A stretch of 64,000 bases of DNA from positions 62,001-126,000 of the forward strand of contig JAPZTW010000001.1 in assembly GCA_027533105.1 (NCBI GenBank), read 5' to 3'. The notes under the pieces were generated by a model that searched no databases, was not told the origin of the DNA, and was given only the letters and a program-made list of their open reading frames with translations. Source of the DNA: Sphingomonadaceae bacterium. GTDB taxonomy: Bacteria; Pseudomonadota; Alphaproteobacteria; Sphingomonadales; Sphingomonadaceae. The position numbers were made by a program, and so were the translations under genes. Of the stretch, positions 29,002-38,179 are shown in pieces; position 1 is the stretch's first letter; each line of letters opens with the position of its first letter.

Positions 29002-30672
29002 TCACTTCCCGGCGCGGGCCCGCAAGCCGGACACGGTCGCACCGGCGGCACTGAGCTGCTCGACGTCGATCACCAGATGCAGCAGGCGCAGGCCCTTGCG
29101 CGCCTTGGCTTCGGCCAGGGCGGCGGTGAACTGCTCGGTCGTCTCGACCCGCTCGGCCCAGCCACCAAAGGCGCGGGCGAGGGCGGCAAAGTCGGGATTG
29201 TGGAGCGTCGTGCCTGAAACCCGGGCCGGAAATTCGCGCTCCTGGTGCATCCGGATCGTGCCATAGGCGCCGTTATCCACCAGCACGACCAGCATGTCGC
29301 AGCCATATTGGACGGCGGTGGCCAGTTCCTGGCCGTTCATCAGGAAATCGCCATCACCGGCCAGCGCGATCACCGTGCGATCGGGATAGCGCCGCGCGGC
29401 AGCGACCGCGGCCGGCACGCCAAAGCCCATTGCCCCGGCGGTCGGCGCCAGCTGGGTCGGAAAACCGTTGTAGTGCCAGTACCGGTGCCACCAGCCCGAA
29501 AAGTTGCCTGCGCCGTTGCAGATGATCGCATCGTCCGGCAGCGCCGCACGCATCGCGGCGACCACTTGCCCCATATCGAGGGCATGGCCGTTGGGTTTGG
29601 GGTTCGACCAGTCGAGCCATTCGGCATGGGCTTCGGCCCCGGCATCGAAGGGCACGATATCATCGTCCCACAGGTCGGCGGCCTCGGCGAATTCGGCCAT
29701 GTCGGCACAGATCGCCAGATCCGGACGATAGACCCGGCCAAGCTCCTCCGGATCGGGGTGGACATGGACCAGCGTCTGGCCGGGATGGTCAGGGGTGATC
29801 AGGGTATAGCTGTCCGTAGTCGCCTCACCCAGCCGGGCACCGACAACCAGCACGAGGTCGGCGTTCCTGATCCGCTCGACCAGCTTGGGATTGGGGCCAT
29901 AGCCCAGGTTCCCGGCCCAGGCCGGGCTTGAATTCGGTACGGCATCCTGCCGCCGGAAGGCGCCCGCGACCGGCAGACCGATCCGCTCTGCAAAGCTGGT
30001 AAAATGCTCGCGCGCCTTGGCGTGCCAGCCGGCCCCGCCGACGATGGCGACGGGGGCGCAGGCATCCTCGATCATGCGCATCAGCGTACCCATGGCGTCC
30101 GGACAGACCGCCTGGGCAGGGCGGGCAATTGCGGGGCGGGGAGGGCGGGCCTCTACCTGCTCCAGCAGCATGTCTTCGGGCAGGGCGATCACAACCGGCC
30201 CGGGGCGCCCGGCCAGTGCCGTCGCCCAGGCCCTGGCGATGTATTCGGGAATTCGGCGTGGATCGTCGATCCGCAGCACCAGCTTGGCCAGCGGCGCGAA
30301 CATGGTCGCGAAGTCCACCTCCTGGAACCCCTCGCGGTCGCGCATTGCGCGATCGACATCGCCGATGAACAGCAGCATCGGCTGCGAATCCTGAAAGGCC
30401 ACATGCGCGCCGATGCTGGCATTGGTCGCCCCCGGCCCGCGGGTGACGAAGCAGACCCCGGGCCGACCGGTCAGCGTGCCATCGGCACAGGCCATGAACG
30501 CCGCCCCGCCTTCCTGGCGGCAGATCACGGTCTCGATCTCGGGCGAATCGTGGAGGGCGTCCAGCACGGCCAGGAAGCTCTCGCCCGGCACGGTGAAAAT
30601 CCGATCGCAGCCCTGCGCGATCAGGCAATCGACGAGCAGCCGCCCGCCAGTCATCGTGGAATTTTCGCTCAT
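29002..30672 (-). CDS. thiamine-pyrophosphate enzyme, acetolactate-synthase-like
   Basis: A 556-residue protein with the three domains of the ALS/pyruvate-decarboxylase family: a PYR domain with catalytic Glu54 (CRQEGGAAFMA), a central domain (about 195-330) and a PP domain with the TPP/Mg2+ motif GDGDFLMN...DNGAYG (from about 440). It stands alone, without a regulatory small subunit, and the central domain lacks an obvious FAD-binding pattern. A specialised decarboxylase or carboligase is therefore as likely as acetolactate synthase. Convergent with the EVE gene. Confidence 0.85.
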   Translation of the reverse strand: MSENSTMTGGRLLVDCLIAQGCDRIFTVPGESFLAVLDALHDSPEIETVICRQEGGAAFMACADGTLTGRPGVCFVTRGPGATNASIGAHVAFQDSQPMLLFIGDVDRAMRDREGFQEVDFATMFAPLAKLVLRIDDPRRIPEYIARAWATALAGRPGPVVIALPEDMLLEQVEARPPRPAIARPAQAVCPDAMGTLMRMIEDACAPVAIVGGAGWHAKAREHFTSFAERIGLPVAGAFRRQDAVPNSSPAWAGNLGYGPNPKLVERIRNADLVLVVGARLGEATTDSYTLITPDHPGQTLVHVHPDPEELGRVYRPDLAICADMAEFAEAADLWDDDIVPFDAGAEAHAEWLDWSNPKPNGHALDMGQVVAAMRAALPDDAIICNGAGNFSGWWHRYWHYNGFPTQLAPTAGAMGFGVPAAVAAARRYPDRTVIALAGDGDFLMNGQELATAVQYGCDMLVVLVDNGAYGTIRMHQEREFPARVSGTTLHNPDFAALARAFGGWAERVETTEQFTAALAEAKARKGLRLLHLVIDVEQLSAAGATVSGLRARAGK

Positions 30673-30820
30673 GTCCGGGCTTTAGCGCCATGGGGCTGCC
30701 GCGGCAACGCGCAGGGGCGCGTTCATGCCCGGTTTGGTTACTGTCCCGCTTTGGGAAACTGGCCGTTAACCGCAATTTTCGGGGTGGTTCGATGGTGAAG
30801 GAAGTCTTAACCCGAGGCCC

Positions 30821-31012
30821 ATGAGAAGAGCACTGGTCCTGACTGACGAAACCGCCCGGCATCCGTTCCGGGCCTCGCTGCCGCCCCATGTCCGCAAGGG
30901 GATCGAGCCGAGGCCGGCGCGGGTCCGCTCGCCATTCACGATGCAGGACCTGCGGGATTTCTTGCTGGCCTATTGCGCCTGCTTCCTTGCGGTCAGCACG
31001 TTTTTGCTCTGA
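30821..31012 (+). CDS. small single-helix membrane protein, hypothetical
   Basis: A 63-residue ORF with a basic, proline-containing N-terminal half and a strongly hydrophobic C-terminal helix (FLLAYCACFLAVSTFLL), typical of a tail-anchored microprotein. The ATG is preceded by CGAGGCCC, a weak ribosome-binding site. No family recognised. It lies between a divergent TPP-enzyme gene and a convergent MFS gene; nothing else explains the interval. Codon use looks like that of neighbouring genes, but the short length keeps confidence moderate. Confidence 0.5.
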   Translation: MRRALVLTDETARHPFRASLPPHVRKGIEPRPARVRSPFTMQDLRDFLLAYCACFLAVSTFLL

Positions 31013-31044
31013 TTCGCTTTGTCCTTACCGGGTGACGCAACGGC

Positions 31045-32355
31045 TCAGGTGATCCGCGCGGTTTCCTCGGCCGCGACCAGCAACCGACCCAGCCAGGCCG
31101 AGAACAGGCACATCGCCGCGCCCAGCAGCAGCTGGTCATTCATCGGCAGGCCCGCCGCGCTCATCCCCAGCGCGATGACCGATCCCAGCACCATTGCCCC
31201 GGAATTGACGATATTGTTCGCCGCAATCGTGCGCGCGGTTTCGGTCCGGTCCACGAAGGTGGTCAGGAACGCATAGAGCGGCACCACGAACATCCCGCCA
31301 GCCACCGAAATGCCCAGCAGGCTGAGCAGCAGGGGAATGGCGAGGGGTTCGGCCAGGAAGGTCGGCACATCAAGCAGGCCATCCTCGGGATGCGAATACC
31401 ACGAGCTGCAGACCCACCAGAAGCCGATCACGAACAGCCCCATGATCACCACCGAAGCGGGCGAATAGCGGGCCGAAACCGTTCCGCGCAGCAGCTTGTT
31501 GACCGAGACCGAGCCGATCGCCACCCCGATCGAGAAGATCACCAGGAACAGGCTGGCGACCTCCTTCGAAGCGGACAGGACGTTCTTTGCCAGCGGCGGG
31601 AACTGGATGAACAGCACCGCACCGATCGTCCAGAAGAAGCTGATCGCCATGATCGCCAGGAACACGCGCCGGTCGCGCATGGTGTGGCGGATCAGATTGA
31701 TCGATGAGCGCCAGACATGCAGGTCCAGCGGCTGCGGCTCGCCCTGCGGCGGCGCCTCGGGAACATAGCGCGAGGTCACATAGCCGATCAGCGCCGTGAT
31801 CACGACGCCGACAGCGGCCCATTCGACCGGGATCCAGCCAGCCAGGATCGTGCCCGAGAGGATCGCGATATAGGTCCCCGCCTCGACCAGCCCGGTTCCG
31901 GCCAGCACTTCGTCCTCACGCAGGTGCTGGGGCAGTATCGCGTACTTGATCGGGCCGAAGAAGGTGGAATGAACCCCCATCGCCAGCAGGGCGAGCAGCA
32001 TCAGCGGCACGGTGAACTCGTGACCGATCACCCCCTGCCAGGCCAGCAGCAGCCCGGCGCCGCCAACCAGCATGATGCCGATTTCCGATGCCTTGACGAT
32101 GCGGATGATCCGCGCCTTGTCGCGCATGTCGGCAAGTTGGCCGGCCAGGGCGGAAAGCAGGAAGAACGGGAGGATGAACAGGGCCGAGGCCACGGCGCTG
32201 AACAGCCCTTCGGCCGCTTCCGAGCTGTAGACGCTGTAGACCACGAAAAACACCATCGCATTGCGATAGAGGTTGTCGTTGAACGCGTTGAGCAGCTGGG
32301 TGACGAACAGCGGCAGAAACCGGCGACTGCGAATCAGATGGGTCGAAGTGGTCAT
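31045..32355 (-). CDS. MFS transporter, LplT/lysophospholipid-transporter-like
   Basis: A 436-residue protein with about 12 hydrophobic helices. The N-terminal RFLPLFVTQLLNAFNDNLYRNAMVFFVVY, and the segment GVHSTFFGPIKYAILPQHL (about 112-130), are typical of MFS proteins that flip lysophospholipids beside acyltransferases. No acyltransferase is fused or adjacent here, so the substrate is uncertain. ATG 32355 is chosen over an upstream in-frame codon at 32439 because the family N-terminus begins there. pgsA, a phospholipid gene, is divergent 110 bases away. Confidence 0.82.
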   Translation of the reverse strand: MTTSTHLIRSRRFLPLFVTQLLNAFNDNLYRNAMVFFVVYSVYSSEAAEGLFSAVASALFILPFFLLSALAGQLADMRDKARIIRIVKASEIGIMLVGGAGLLLAWQGVIGHEFTVPLMLLALLAMGVHSTFFGPIKYAILPQHLREDEVLAGTGLVEAGTYIAILSGTILAGWIPVEWAAVGVVITALIGYVTSRYVPEAPPQGEPQPLDLHVWRSSINLIRHTMRDRRVFLAIMAISFFWTIGAVLFIQFPPLAKNVLSASKEVASLFLVIFSIGVAIGSVSVNKLLRGTVSARYSPASVVIMGLFVIGFWWVCSSWYSHPEDGLLDVPTFLAEPLAIPLLLSLLGISVAGGMFVVPLYAFLTTFVDRTETARTIAANNIVNSGAMVLGSVIALGMSAAGLPMNDQLLLGAAMCLFSAWLGRLLVAAEETARIT

Positions 32356-32465
32356 GCGGCCCTTGCAGATAGCCCCCGCAACGGCTCTAGCGCGACTTGC
32401 GCTGCGGACAAGCCTGCATCTGGCTCTTTTGCACGACAAGCGGTGCGGCTATGCCGGAGGGCACG

Positions 32466-33059
32466 ATGTGGACCCTGCCCAATATCCTGACCCTGTCGCG
32501 GATCCTGGCGCTGCCTTTGCTCGCCTTTCTGCTGTGGTGGCCGGACTGGGAGCTGGGCTATGGTCTCGCTTTCGGGCTCTACTGCCTGATGGGCTTTACC
32601 GACTATTTCGACGGCTACCTTGCCCGGACCAGCGGCGCGGTCTCGAAACTGGGGCAGTTCCTCGATCCGATTGCCGACAAGATCATGGTCGCCACCGTGA
32701 TCCTGACCCTGACCGCCCAGGGCATCCTGCGCGGACCCTATGTGGGGGACATGCACGTGATCGCGGGGCTGGTGATCCTGATCCGCGAGATTGCCGTTTC
32801 AGGCCTGCGCGAGTTTCTGGGCGGACTGCAGGTGTCCGTCCCGGTCAGCCGCCTCGCCAAGTGGAAAACCACGTTCCAGCTGGTCTGCCTCGGCGCGCTG
32901 ATCCTGGGCGTCGCGCTGCCGGGCTGGACGATGGACCTGTTCGGGCTGGTCATCAACGTGCCCCATACCGTCGGCCTGACCACGCTCTGGGCCGCCGCGG
33001 CGCTGACCGTGATTACCGGCTGGGACTACCTGCGGGTCGGCCTCAAGCACATGGATTGA
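32466..33059 (+). CDS. pgsA: CDP-diacylglycerol--glycerol-3-phosphate 3-phosphatidyltransferase
   Basis: Makes phosphatidylglycerophosphate, the first committed step to phosphatidylglycerol and cardiolipin. The 197-residue membrane protein has the CDP-alcohol phosphatidyltransferase motif D-G-x2-A-R-x8-G-x3-D-x3-D, spanning DGYLARTSGAVSKLGQFLD (about 46-64). ATG 32466 is chosen because CCGGAGG lies 5-10 bases upstream; an ATG at 32451 is also in frame. Its stop is 1 base from the convergent oxyR stop. Confidence 0.94.
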   Translation: MWTLPNILTLSRILALPLLAFLLWWPDWELGYGLAFGLYCLMGFTDYFDGYLARTSGAVSKLGQFLDPIADKIMVATVILTLTAQGILRGPYVGDMHVIAGLVILIREIAVSGLREFLGGLQVSVPVSRLAKWKTTFQLVCLGALILGVALPGWTMDLFGLVINVPHTVGLTTLWAAAALTVITGWDYLRVGLKHMD

Positions 33060-33060
33060 T

Positions 33061-33957
33061 CTAGCCGGCGCGCAGTTCCTCCGCGAGCAGGCGGAACTCC
33101 TCGGCGCGCGGGCTGTTCTTGCGCCAGACCAGCGCGATCTCGCGGTTGGCGCTGTCGCTGCGCAGCGGCCGGGCGATCACGTCGGTCCCGTTGAGGATCC
33201 CGGCATCGAGCGCCATTTCGGGCAGCATGGTCAGCCCCAGGCCATTGTCGACCATCTGCACCAGCGTATGCAACGAGGTGCCGATCATCGTGGCCGAGGC
33301 ACGCAGTTCCGGCCGGTTGCAGGCGGCCAGCGCGTGCTCCTTCAGGCAGTGCCCGTCTTCCAGCAGCAGCAGCCGGTTCTCGTCGATCAGGTCGGCGGTG
33401 ATCTCCAGCGGCGGATCGCGCGGATCATCCTTGGGGAAGGCGACATAGAGCGCATCGAGCTCAATGATCTCCTTTTCCACCTCACCGGTGGGAAAGGGCA
33501 GGGCCAGCAGCACGCAGTCCGACCGGCCATGATGCAGGCTTTCCAGCGCCGCCTGGCTGGTTTCCTCGCGCAGGTAGAGCTTCAGCTGGGGCCGCTCGCG
33601 GCGCAGCCGGGGCAGCATCCGGGGCAAAAGGAACGGGGCGATTGTGGGGATCACGCTCATCCGCACTTCGCCCGAAAGCGGCTGACCGGCGCTTTGCACC
33701 ATGTCGGACAGCTCTTCCGCCTCGCGCAGCAGCCGGTGGGCCTTGGCGACCACGGCATTGCCCAGCGGGGTGAAGCGGACCGCGCGCTTGGTCCGTTCGA
33801 CCAGTACCACCCCCAGCAGCGTTTCCAGATCGCGCAAGCCCGCCGAAAGCGTCGATTGCGAGACGAAGCAGGCATCCGCGGCCCGGCCGAAATGCCCATG
33901 CTCATGCAGGGCAACCAGGTATTGCAGCTGCTTGAGCGTAGGCAGGTAAGTGGTCAT
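33061..33957 (-). CDS. oxyR: hydrogen-peroxide-responsive LysR-type regulator OxyR
   Basis: A 298-residue LysR-family regulator: winged helix-turn-helix at about 5-64 and a periplasmic-binding-like sensor domain. The sensor has Cys204 and Cys213 in DGHCLKEHALAAC, exactly the spacing of the E. coli OxyR redox pair Cys199/Cys208, so peroxide-driven disulfide switching is expected. Its ATG overlaps the rnd stop by 4 bases, so it is probably translated from the rnd mRNA. No catalase or peroxiredoxin gene is adjacent. Confidence 0.9.
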   Translation of the reverse strand: MTTYLPTLKQLQYLVALHEHGHFGRAADACFVSQSTLSAGLRDLETLLGVVLVERTKRAVRFTPLGNAVVAKAHRLLREAEELSDMVQSAGQPLSGEVRMSVIPTIAPFLLPRMLPRLRRERPQLKLYLREETSQAALESLHHGRSDCVLLALPFPTGEVEKEIIELDALYVAFPKDDPRDPPLEITADLIDENRLLLLEDGHCLKEHALAACNRPELRASATMIGTSLHTLVQMVDNGLGLTMLPEMALDAGILNGTDVIARPLRSDSANREIALVWRKNSPRAEEFRLLAEELRAG

Positions 33958-35156
33958 TCGGCCGCCTCGGACTTGGGCGGTGCGTTGCCGATCTCGTCAA
34001 TGTGCGCCATCTTGAGCCGGCCCTTCACGACGGCGAAGGCCAGCTTGCCTTCCACCAGCTCCAGCGCGTCGCGGCCGAACTGCTCATAGCGCCAGCCTTC
34101 GAGCAAGGGCAGCTCGCGCACGCCGGCCGCCAGCAGTTCAAGGTCTTCGCTGCGCGCCAGCAGGCGGGCGGCGACGTCGATCTCGCGGCTGCGGATCTTG
34201 AGCAGCAGCTTGAGCAGATCGGCCACCAGCGCGCCTTCCTTGCCCAGCGGGGCGCCACGCGGCGTGCGCGGGGGAAGTTCATCGTCGCCCAGCGGCTTGG
34301 CCGCTTCGAGCGTTGCCATCATCCGCTTGCCGATTTCGTTGTCCTTCCAGCCGGCCGAAAGCCCGCGCACCTTGGCGAGGTCCGCCTGGGTTTTCGGCGG
34401 GTGGCTGGCGATGTCGGCCAGCGTTTCGTCCCGGGCGATCCGGCCGCGCGGTATGTTCTTGTCCTGCGCTTCGTACTCGCGCCAGGCGGCCAGGGCCTTG
34501 AGCCGTCCCAGCATCGCCGGATTGCGGCCGGCCGCCTTGATCCGCTGCCAGGCGACCGAGGGATCGTTGCGGTAATTGGCCGGATCGGCCAGCTTTTCCA
34601 TCTCGATATCGAGCCAGGCCCCGCGCCCGGTCTTGATCAGGCGCTTGAGCATCCGCGGAAAGATCTCGGCCAAGTGAGTCACGTCACCGATGGCATATTC
34701 GATCTGGCGCTCGGTCAGTGGCCGCCGCGACCAGTCGGTAAAGCGGGCGCCTTTGTCGATCTGCAGGCCGAGCCAGCTTTCGACCAGGTTCGAATAGCCG
34801 ATCTGCTCCGACTGGCTGATTGCCATCATCGCGATCTGGGTATCGAAGATCGGATGCGGCGTCTTGCCGGTGAGGTTGTAGATGATTTCCACATCCTGGC
34901 CGCCGGCGTGGAACACCTTGAGCACGTCCTCGTTATCGACCAGCAGCTCCAGCAGCGGCGAAAGATCGAGGTCCTTGGCCAGCGGATCGATCGCCGCCGC
35001 CTCATTCGTATCGGCGATCTGGATCAGGCACAATTCCGGCCAATAGGTGTTCTCGCGCATGAACTCGGTGTCCACGCAAATGAAATCCGCCTTGGCGAGT
35101 CGGGCACAGAGTGCGGCCAGCGTGGCACTATCGGTGATCAGGGGGTGTATCTTCAT
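33954..35156 (-). CDS. rnd: ribonuclease D
   Basis: 3'-5' exoribonuclease acting in tRNA 3' maturation. The 400-residue protein has the DEDDy nuclease residues: Asp29 and Glu31 (CVDTEFM), the [13 protein letters not shown] aspartate near 88, and Tyr/Asp in YAIGDVTHL near 155. An HRDC domain follows at about 205-285, then a second helical domain. Alphaproteobacterial homologues are of this length. It is upstream of oxyR in a two-gene unit and divergent from aspS. Confidence 0.93.
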   Translation of the reverse strand: MKIHPLITDSATLAALCARLAKADFICVDTEFMRENTYWPELCLIQIADTNEAAAIDPLAKDLDLSPLLELLVDNEDVLKVFHAGGQDVEIIYNLTGKTPHPIFDTQIAMMAISQSEQIGYSNLVESWLGLQIDKGARFTDWSRRPLTERQIEYAIGDVTHLAEIFPRMLKRLIKTGRGAWLDIEMEKLADPANYRNDPSVAWQRIKAAGRNPAMLGRLKALAAWREYEAQDKNIPRGRIARDETLADIASHPPKTQADLAKVRGLSAGWKDNEIGKRMMATLEAAKPLGDDELPPRTPRGAPLGKEGALVADLLKLLLKIRSREIDVAARLLARSEDLELLAAGVRELPLLEGWRYEQFGRDALELVEGKLAFAVVKGRLKMAHIDEIGNAPPKSEAAE

Positions 35157-35194
35157 CGCGCTTTTCTATAGTTGGACCCGTGCGAGCCCGCGGC

Positions 35195-35223
35195 TTGACA
35201 AATGCACGGGCTTCGCCTGTTAG
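35195..35223 (+). promoter_or_regulatory. candidate aspS promoter
   Basis: A perfect TTGACA (35195-35200) is followed, after 17 bases, by TGTTAG (35218-35223), 50 bases before the aspS ATG. The -10 box is weak, as is common in GC-rich alphaproteobacteria. Confidence 0.5.
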
Positions 35224-35272
35224 CCCGCGCTTTCGCCCCTGCATCATTGCAGGCCGATTGGAAAGAGTTTCG

Positions 35273-37054
35273 ATGCATCTTTATCGTTCGCACACCTGCG
35301 GCGCCCTGCGCGCCAGCGATGTAGGCCAGACCATCCGCCTGTCGGGCTGGGTTCACCGCAAGCGTGACCACGGCGGCGTGCTGTTTGTCGATCTGCGCGA
35401 CCATTACGGGATGACCCAGATCGTCGCCGATGCCGACAGTCCGTCCCTGGCCGTGCTGGAAGGCCTGCGGGTGGAATCGGTCGTGACGATCGATGGCGAG
35501 GTCAAGGCCCGCAGCGCCGGAACGGTGAACCCCAACCTGCCGACCGGCGAGATCGAAGTCTTCGCGCGCGGGGCCACCGTGCTGAGCCGCGCCGAGGAAT
35601 TGCCGCTGCCGGTGGCGGGCGAGCAGGAATATCCCGAAGATATCCGCCTGCGTTACCGCTTCCTCGACCTGCGGCGCGAGACGCTGCACGCCAATATCAT
35701 GACGCGTACCGCGATCATCCGCGAAACGCGCCGCCGGATGGAAGACATCGGCTTTACCGAGTTTTCCACCCCGATCCTGACCGCCTCCAGCCCCGAAGGC
35801 GCGCGCGACTTCCTGGTGCCGAGCCGCATCCACACCGGCAAGTTCTTCGCGCTGCCGCAGGCGCCGCAGCAGTACAAGCAGCTGCTGATGGTCGCCGGGT
35901 TCGACCGCTATTTCCAGATCGCCCCCTGCTTCCGCGACGAGGACCCGCGCGCCGATCGCCTGCCGGGTGAATTCTATCAGCTCGACCTCGAAATGAGCTT
36001 CGTCACCCAGGAAGAAGTCTGGGAGACGATGGAGCCGGTGATGGCCGGGATTTTCGAGACCTTTGCCAAGGGCAAGGCTGTGACGCCGGCCGGCCAGTTC
36101 CCGCGCATCCCCTATGCCAAGGCCATGCTTGATTATGGCACGGACAAGCCGGACCTGCGCAACCCGCTGATCATCCGCGACGTGACCAGCGAGTTCACCG
36201 CTTCGGGCTTTGGCCTGTTCGAGAAGATCGTCGGCTCCGGCGGCGTGGTCCGCCTGATCCCCGCGCCGGAAACCGCCGGGCTTAGCCGCAAGTTCTTCGA
36301 CGACATGAACGAGTGGGCGCGCGGCGAGGGCTATGCCGGGCTTGGCTATGCCACCCGCAAGGATGGCGTCTTCGGCGGTCCGATCGCCAAGAATCACGGC
36401 GAAGACAAGATGGCCGCGCTGTGGGATTCGCTGGGCCTTGGCCCCAATGACGGGGCGTTCTTTGCCGCCGGCAAGGAAGACCAGGCCGCCAAGCTGGCCG
36501 GTGCCGCGCGCAACCGCGTGGGCGAGCAGCTTGACCTGGTCGAGAAGGATGCCTTCCGCTTCTGCTGGATCATCGACTTCCCGTTCTACGAATGGAGCGA
36601 GGAGGAGAAGAAGCTCGATTTCGCGCACAATCCCTTCTCGATGCCGCAGGGCGGGCTGGAAGCGCTGGAAACGCAGGATCCGCTCACAATTAAGGCGTAC
36701 CAGTACGACATGGTCTGCAACGGCTATGAGCTGGCGTCCGGTTCGATCCGCAACCAGCATCCGGACCTGATGGTCAAGGCCTTCGAACTGGTTGGCCTGT
36801 CCAAGGCCGATGTCGAGGCGCGGTTCGGCGGCATGTACCGCGCGTTCCAGTATGGCGCGCCGCCGCATGGCGGGATGGCGGCCGGGGTCGATCGCATGGT
36901 CATGCTGCTGTGCGGCGTGCAGAACCTGCGCGAGATCACGCTGTTCCCGATGAACCAGCGCGCCGAAGACCTGCTGATGGGGGCGCCTTCGCCGGCCGAG
37001 CCGAAGCAGCTGCGCGAACTGGCCCTGCGGATCGTCGAGCAGCCCAAGGCATAA
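35273..37054 (+). CDS. aspS: aspartate--tRNA ligase, probably non-discriminating (Asp/Asn)
   Basis: Class II synthetase charging tRNA-Asp. The 593-residue protein has an N-terminal OB anticodon-binding domain, the motif 2 region [19 protein letters not shown] (about 220-238), a GAD insertion domain and motif 3 [14 protein letters not shown] near 540-553. His33 (RKRDHGG) and Gly83 ([10 protein letters not shown]) occupy the two positions that in Pseudomonas AspRS (His31, Gly81) go with charging both tRNA-Asp and tRNA-Asn. It would then depend on the GatCAB amidotransferase. ATG 35273 is preferred over an upstream in-frame codon at 35180. Confidence 0.95.
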   Translation: MHLYRSHTCGALRASDVGQTIRLSGWVHRKRDHGGVLFVDLRDHYGMTQIVADADSPSLAVLEGLRVESVVTIDGEVKARSAGTVNPNLPTGEIEVFARGATVLSRAEELPLPVAGEQEYPEDIRLRYRFLDLRRETLHANIMTRTAIIRETRRRMEDIGFTEFSTPILTASSPEGARDFLVPSRIHTGKFFALPQAPQQYKQLLMVAGFDRYFQIAPCFRDEDPRADRLPGEFYQLDLEMSFVTQEEVWETMEPVMAGIFETFAKGKAVTPAGQFPRIPYAKAMLDYGTDKPDLRNPLIIRDVTSEFTASGFGLFEKIVGSGGVVRLIPAPETAGLSRKFFDDMNEWARGEGYAGLGYATRKDGVFGGPIAKNHGEDKMAALWDSLGLGPNDGAFFAAGKEDQAAKLAGAARNRVGEQLDLVEKDAFRFCWIIDFPFYEWSEEEKKLDFAHNPFSMPQGGLEALETQDPLTIKAYQYDMVCNGYELASGSIRNQHPDLMVKAFELVGLSKADVEARFGGMYRAFQYGAPPHGGMAAGVDRMVMLLCGVQNLREITLFPMNQRAEDLLMGAPSPAEPKQLRELALRIVEQPKA

Positions 37055-37080
37055 ACGTCGCATTCAGCTTGCCTTGGCCA

Positions 37081-37114
37081 CCTCCGTTGCGGCAATCACT
37101 GCCGCAACGGGAGG
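37081..37114 (+). promoter_or_regulatory. hairpin abutting the ribosome-binding site of the next gene
   Basis: CCTCCGTTGCGGCA (37081-37094) pairs with TGCCGCAACGGGAGG (37100-37114) with one bulged base. It has no T-run, so it is not a standard terminator for aspS. Its right arm ends inside a GGGAGGGAGG tract that is the Shine-Dalgarno of the gene starting at 37124; CCTCC of the left arm could pair with either GGAGG copy. It may control translation or protect the mRNA. Confidence 0.6.
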
Positions 37115-37123
37115 GAGGTTTCC

Positions 37124-38044
37124 ATGCGAATCAAGGGCTTGGTTCTGGCGCTGCTGGCCTGTGGATCGGTCGTGCAGGCGGAAACGCTGCGGGTGGACAA
37201 TTACACCCCCGCGCGGTCGGACGCGCTGGTCGTGCTGCGGGACATCCAGCTTGATACGCTGGGCGGCAATGTCGGCCAGGCCATGGCCCTGCAGATCGAG
37301 GACAAGCTGCGGACGATCGATTACGGGCAGGGGCCGTGGTTCCGCGTGATCCCGGCTTCGCTTGCGACGGGCGGCGATGCGGTGTTCCGGGGCGCGGCCG
37401 ATATCGACATGCAGCGGTTCGACAGGACCGAAACGCGTGAACGCTGCATCAAGGATGCCCAGAACAAATGCACCGACCAGAAGGAAAAGTACGAGGTCAG
37501 CTGCATCCGGCGCGAATTTTCGCTTGAAACCCGGCTGCGCCTGATCGGTCGGAATGGGGAACTGCTGTGGTCGGATGACAGCAGCGAGCCCCATACCGAG
37601 AATCGGTGCAGCGACCAGTCGGGTTATTCGCGCGGCCCGCGCGACGTCGAGCGGCTGCTGATCGGGCGGGTCGTGGCGCGGATCGAGACCGACATGGTGC
37701 CGCGTCGGTCGGTAACCGATGTTCGCGTGGACGAGAATCGGCGCGCGCTCGCGAAGGACGATGCCGAGCAGTTCAAGCTGGCCGTGCGCCACGTTCGCGA
37801 TGGGCAGCCAAACGAGGCCTGCGCCCTGTGGGCCCAGCTGGGCGAGCGTTATCCCACGCACCAGCCCACCCGCTTCAACCTGGGCCTGTGCGCCGAATTC
37901 ATCGGCAAGACGGCTGATGCCCGCGCCCGCTACCTTGAGGTCCTGCAGCTCAATCCGGCGCATTCAGCCGCATCGACCGGGGTCGGGCGGCTCAATCAGC
38001 GCGAACGGGCGCTCAAGCAGCTGGAATTGCGCGATGCGGGCTGA
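37124..38044 (+). CDS. secreted TPR-containing protein of unknown function
   Basis: A 306-residue protein with a signal peptide (MRIKGLVLALLACGSVVQA). Cleavage after VQA is likely; LLAC could also be read as an imperfect lipobox. A mixed domain (about 20-205) contains several cysteines in the stretch RCIKDAQNKCTDQKEKYEVSC and suggests an envelope protein. Residues about 220-290 form a TPR-like pair of helices (AVRHVRDGQPNEACALWAQL, then YLEVLQLNPAHSAASTGVGRL). I do not recognise a named family. It lies 69 bases after aspS behind a strong hairpin. Confidence 0.75.
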   Translation: MRIKGLVLALLACGSVVQAETLRVDNYTPARSDALVVLRDIQLDTLGGNVGQAMALQIEDKLRTIDYGQGPWFRVIPASLATGGDAVFRGAADIDMQRFDRTETRERCIKDAQNKCTDQKEKYEVSCIRREFSLETRLRLIGRNGELLWSDDSSEPHTENRCSDQSGYSRGPRDVERLLIGRVVARIETDMVPRRSVTDVRVDENRRALAKDDAEQFKLAVRHVRDGQPNEACALWAQLGERYPTHQPTRFNLGLCAEFIGKTADARARYLEVLQLNPAHSAASTGVGRLNQRERALKQLELRDAG

Positions 38045-38105
38045 GCGCCAACCGCGACTGCCATGTCTGAATATGTATGAGGCTGTGTGCTTTCCTTGCA
38101 CCCCC

Positions 38106-38133
38106 TTGCCAGCCGCCGCGCCGTTCTCTAGGG
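38106..38133 (+). promoter_or_regulatory. candidate acpP promoter
   Basis: TTGCCA (38106) and CTAGGG (38128) with a 16-base spacer, about 47 bases before the acpP ATG, the same layout as upstream of nuoA. Tentative because the -10 box is non-consensus. Confidence 0.4.
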
Positions 38134-38179
38134 CGGGGTCCAACGCTATTTCATCTGCCGTTCACGAAGGGGTAAATCC

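Noticed and set aside
30766..30780. CtrA site (TTAA-N7-TTAA) upstream of the microprotein gene.
   Set aside because: Only the first half matches; the second half reads TTTC.
35153..37063. A 636-codon minus-strand frame opposite aspS.
   Set aside because: Antisense shadow of aspS with no domain; the promoter and ribosome-binding signals fit aspS.
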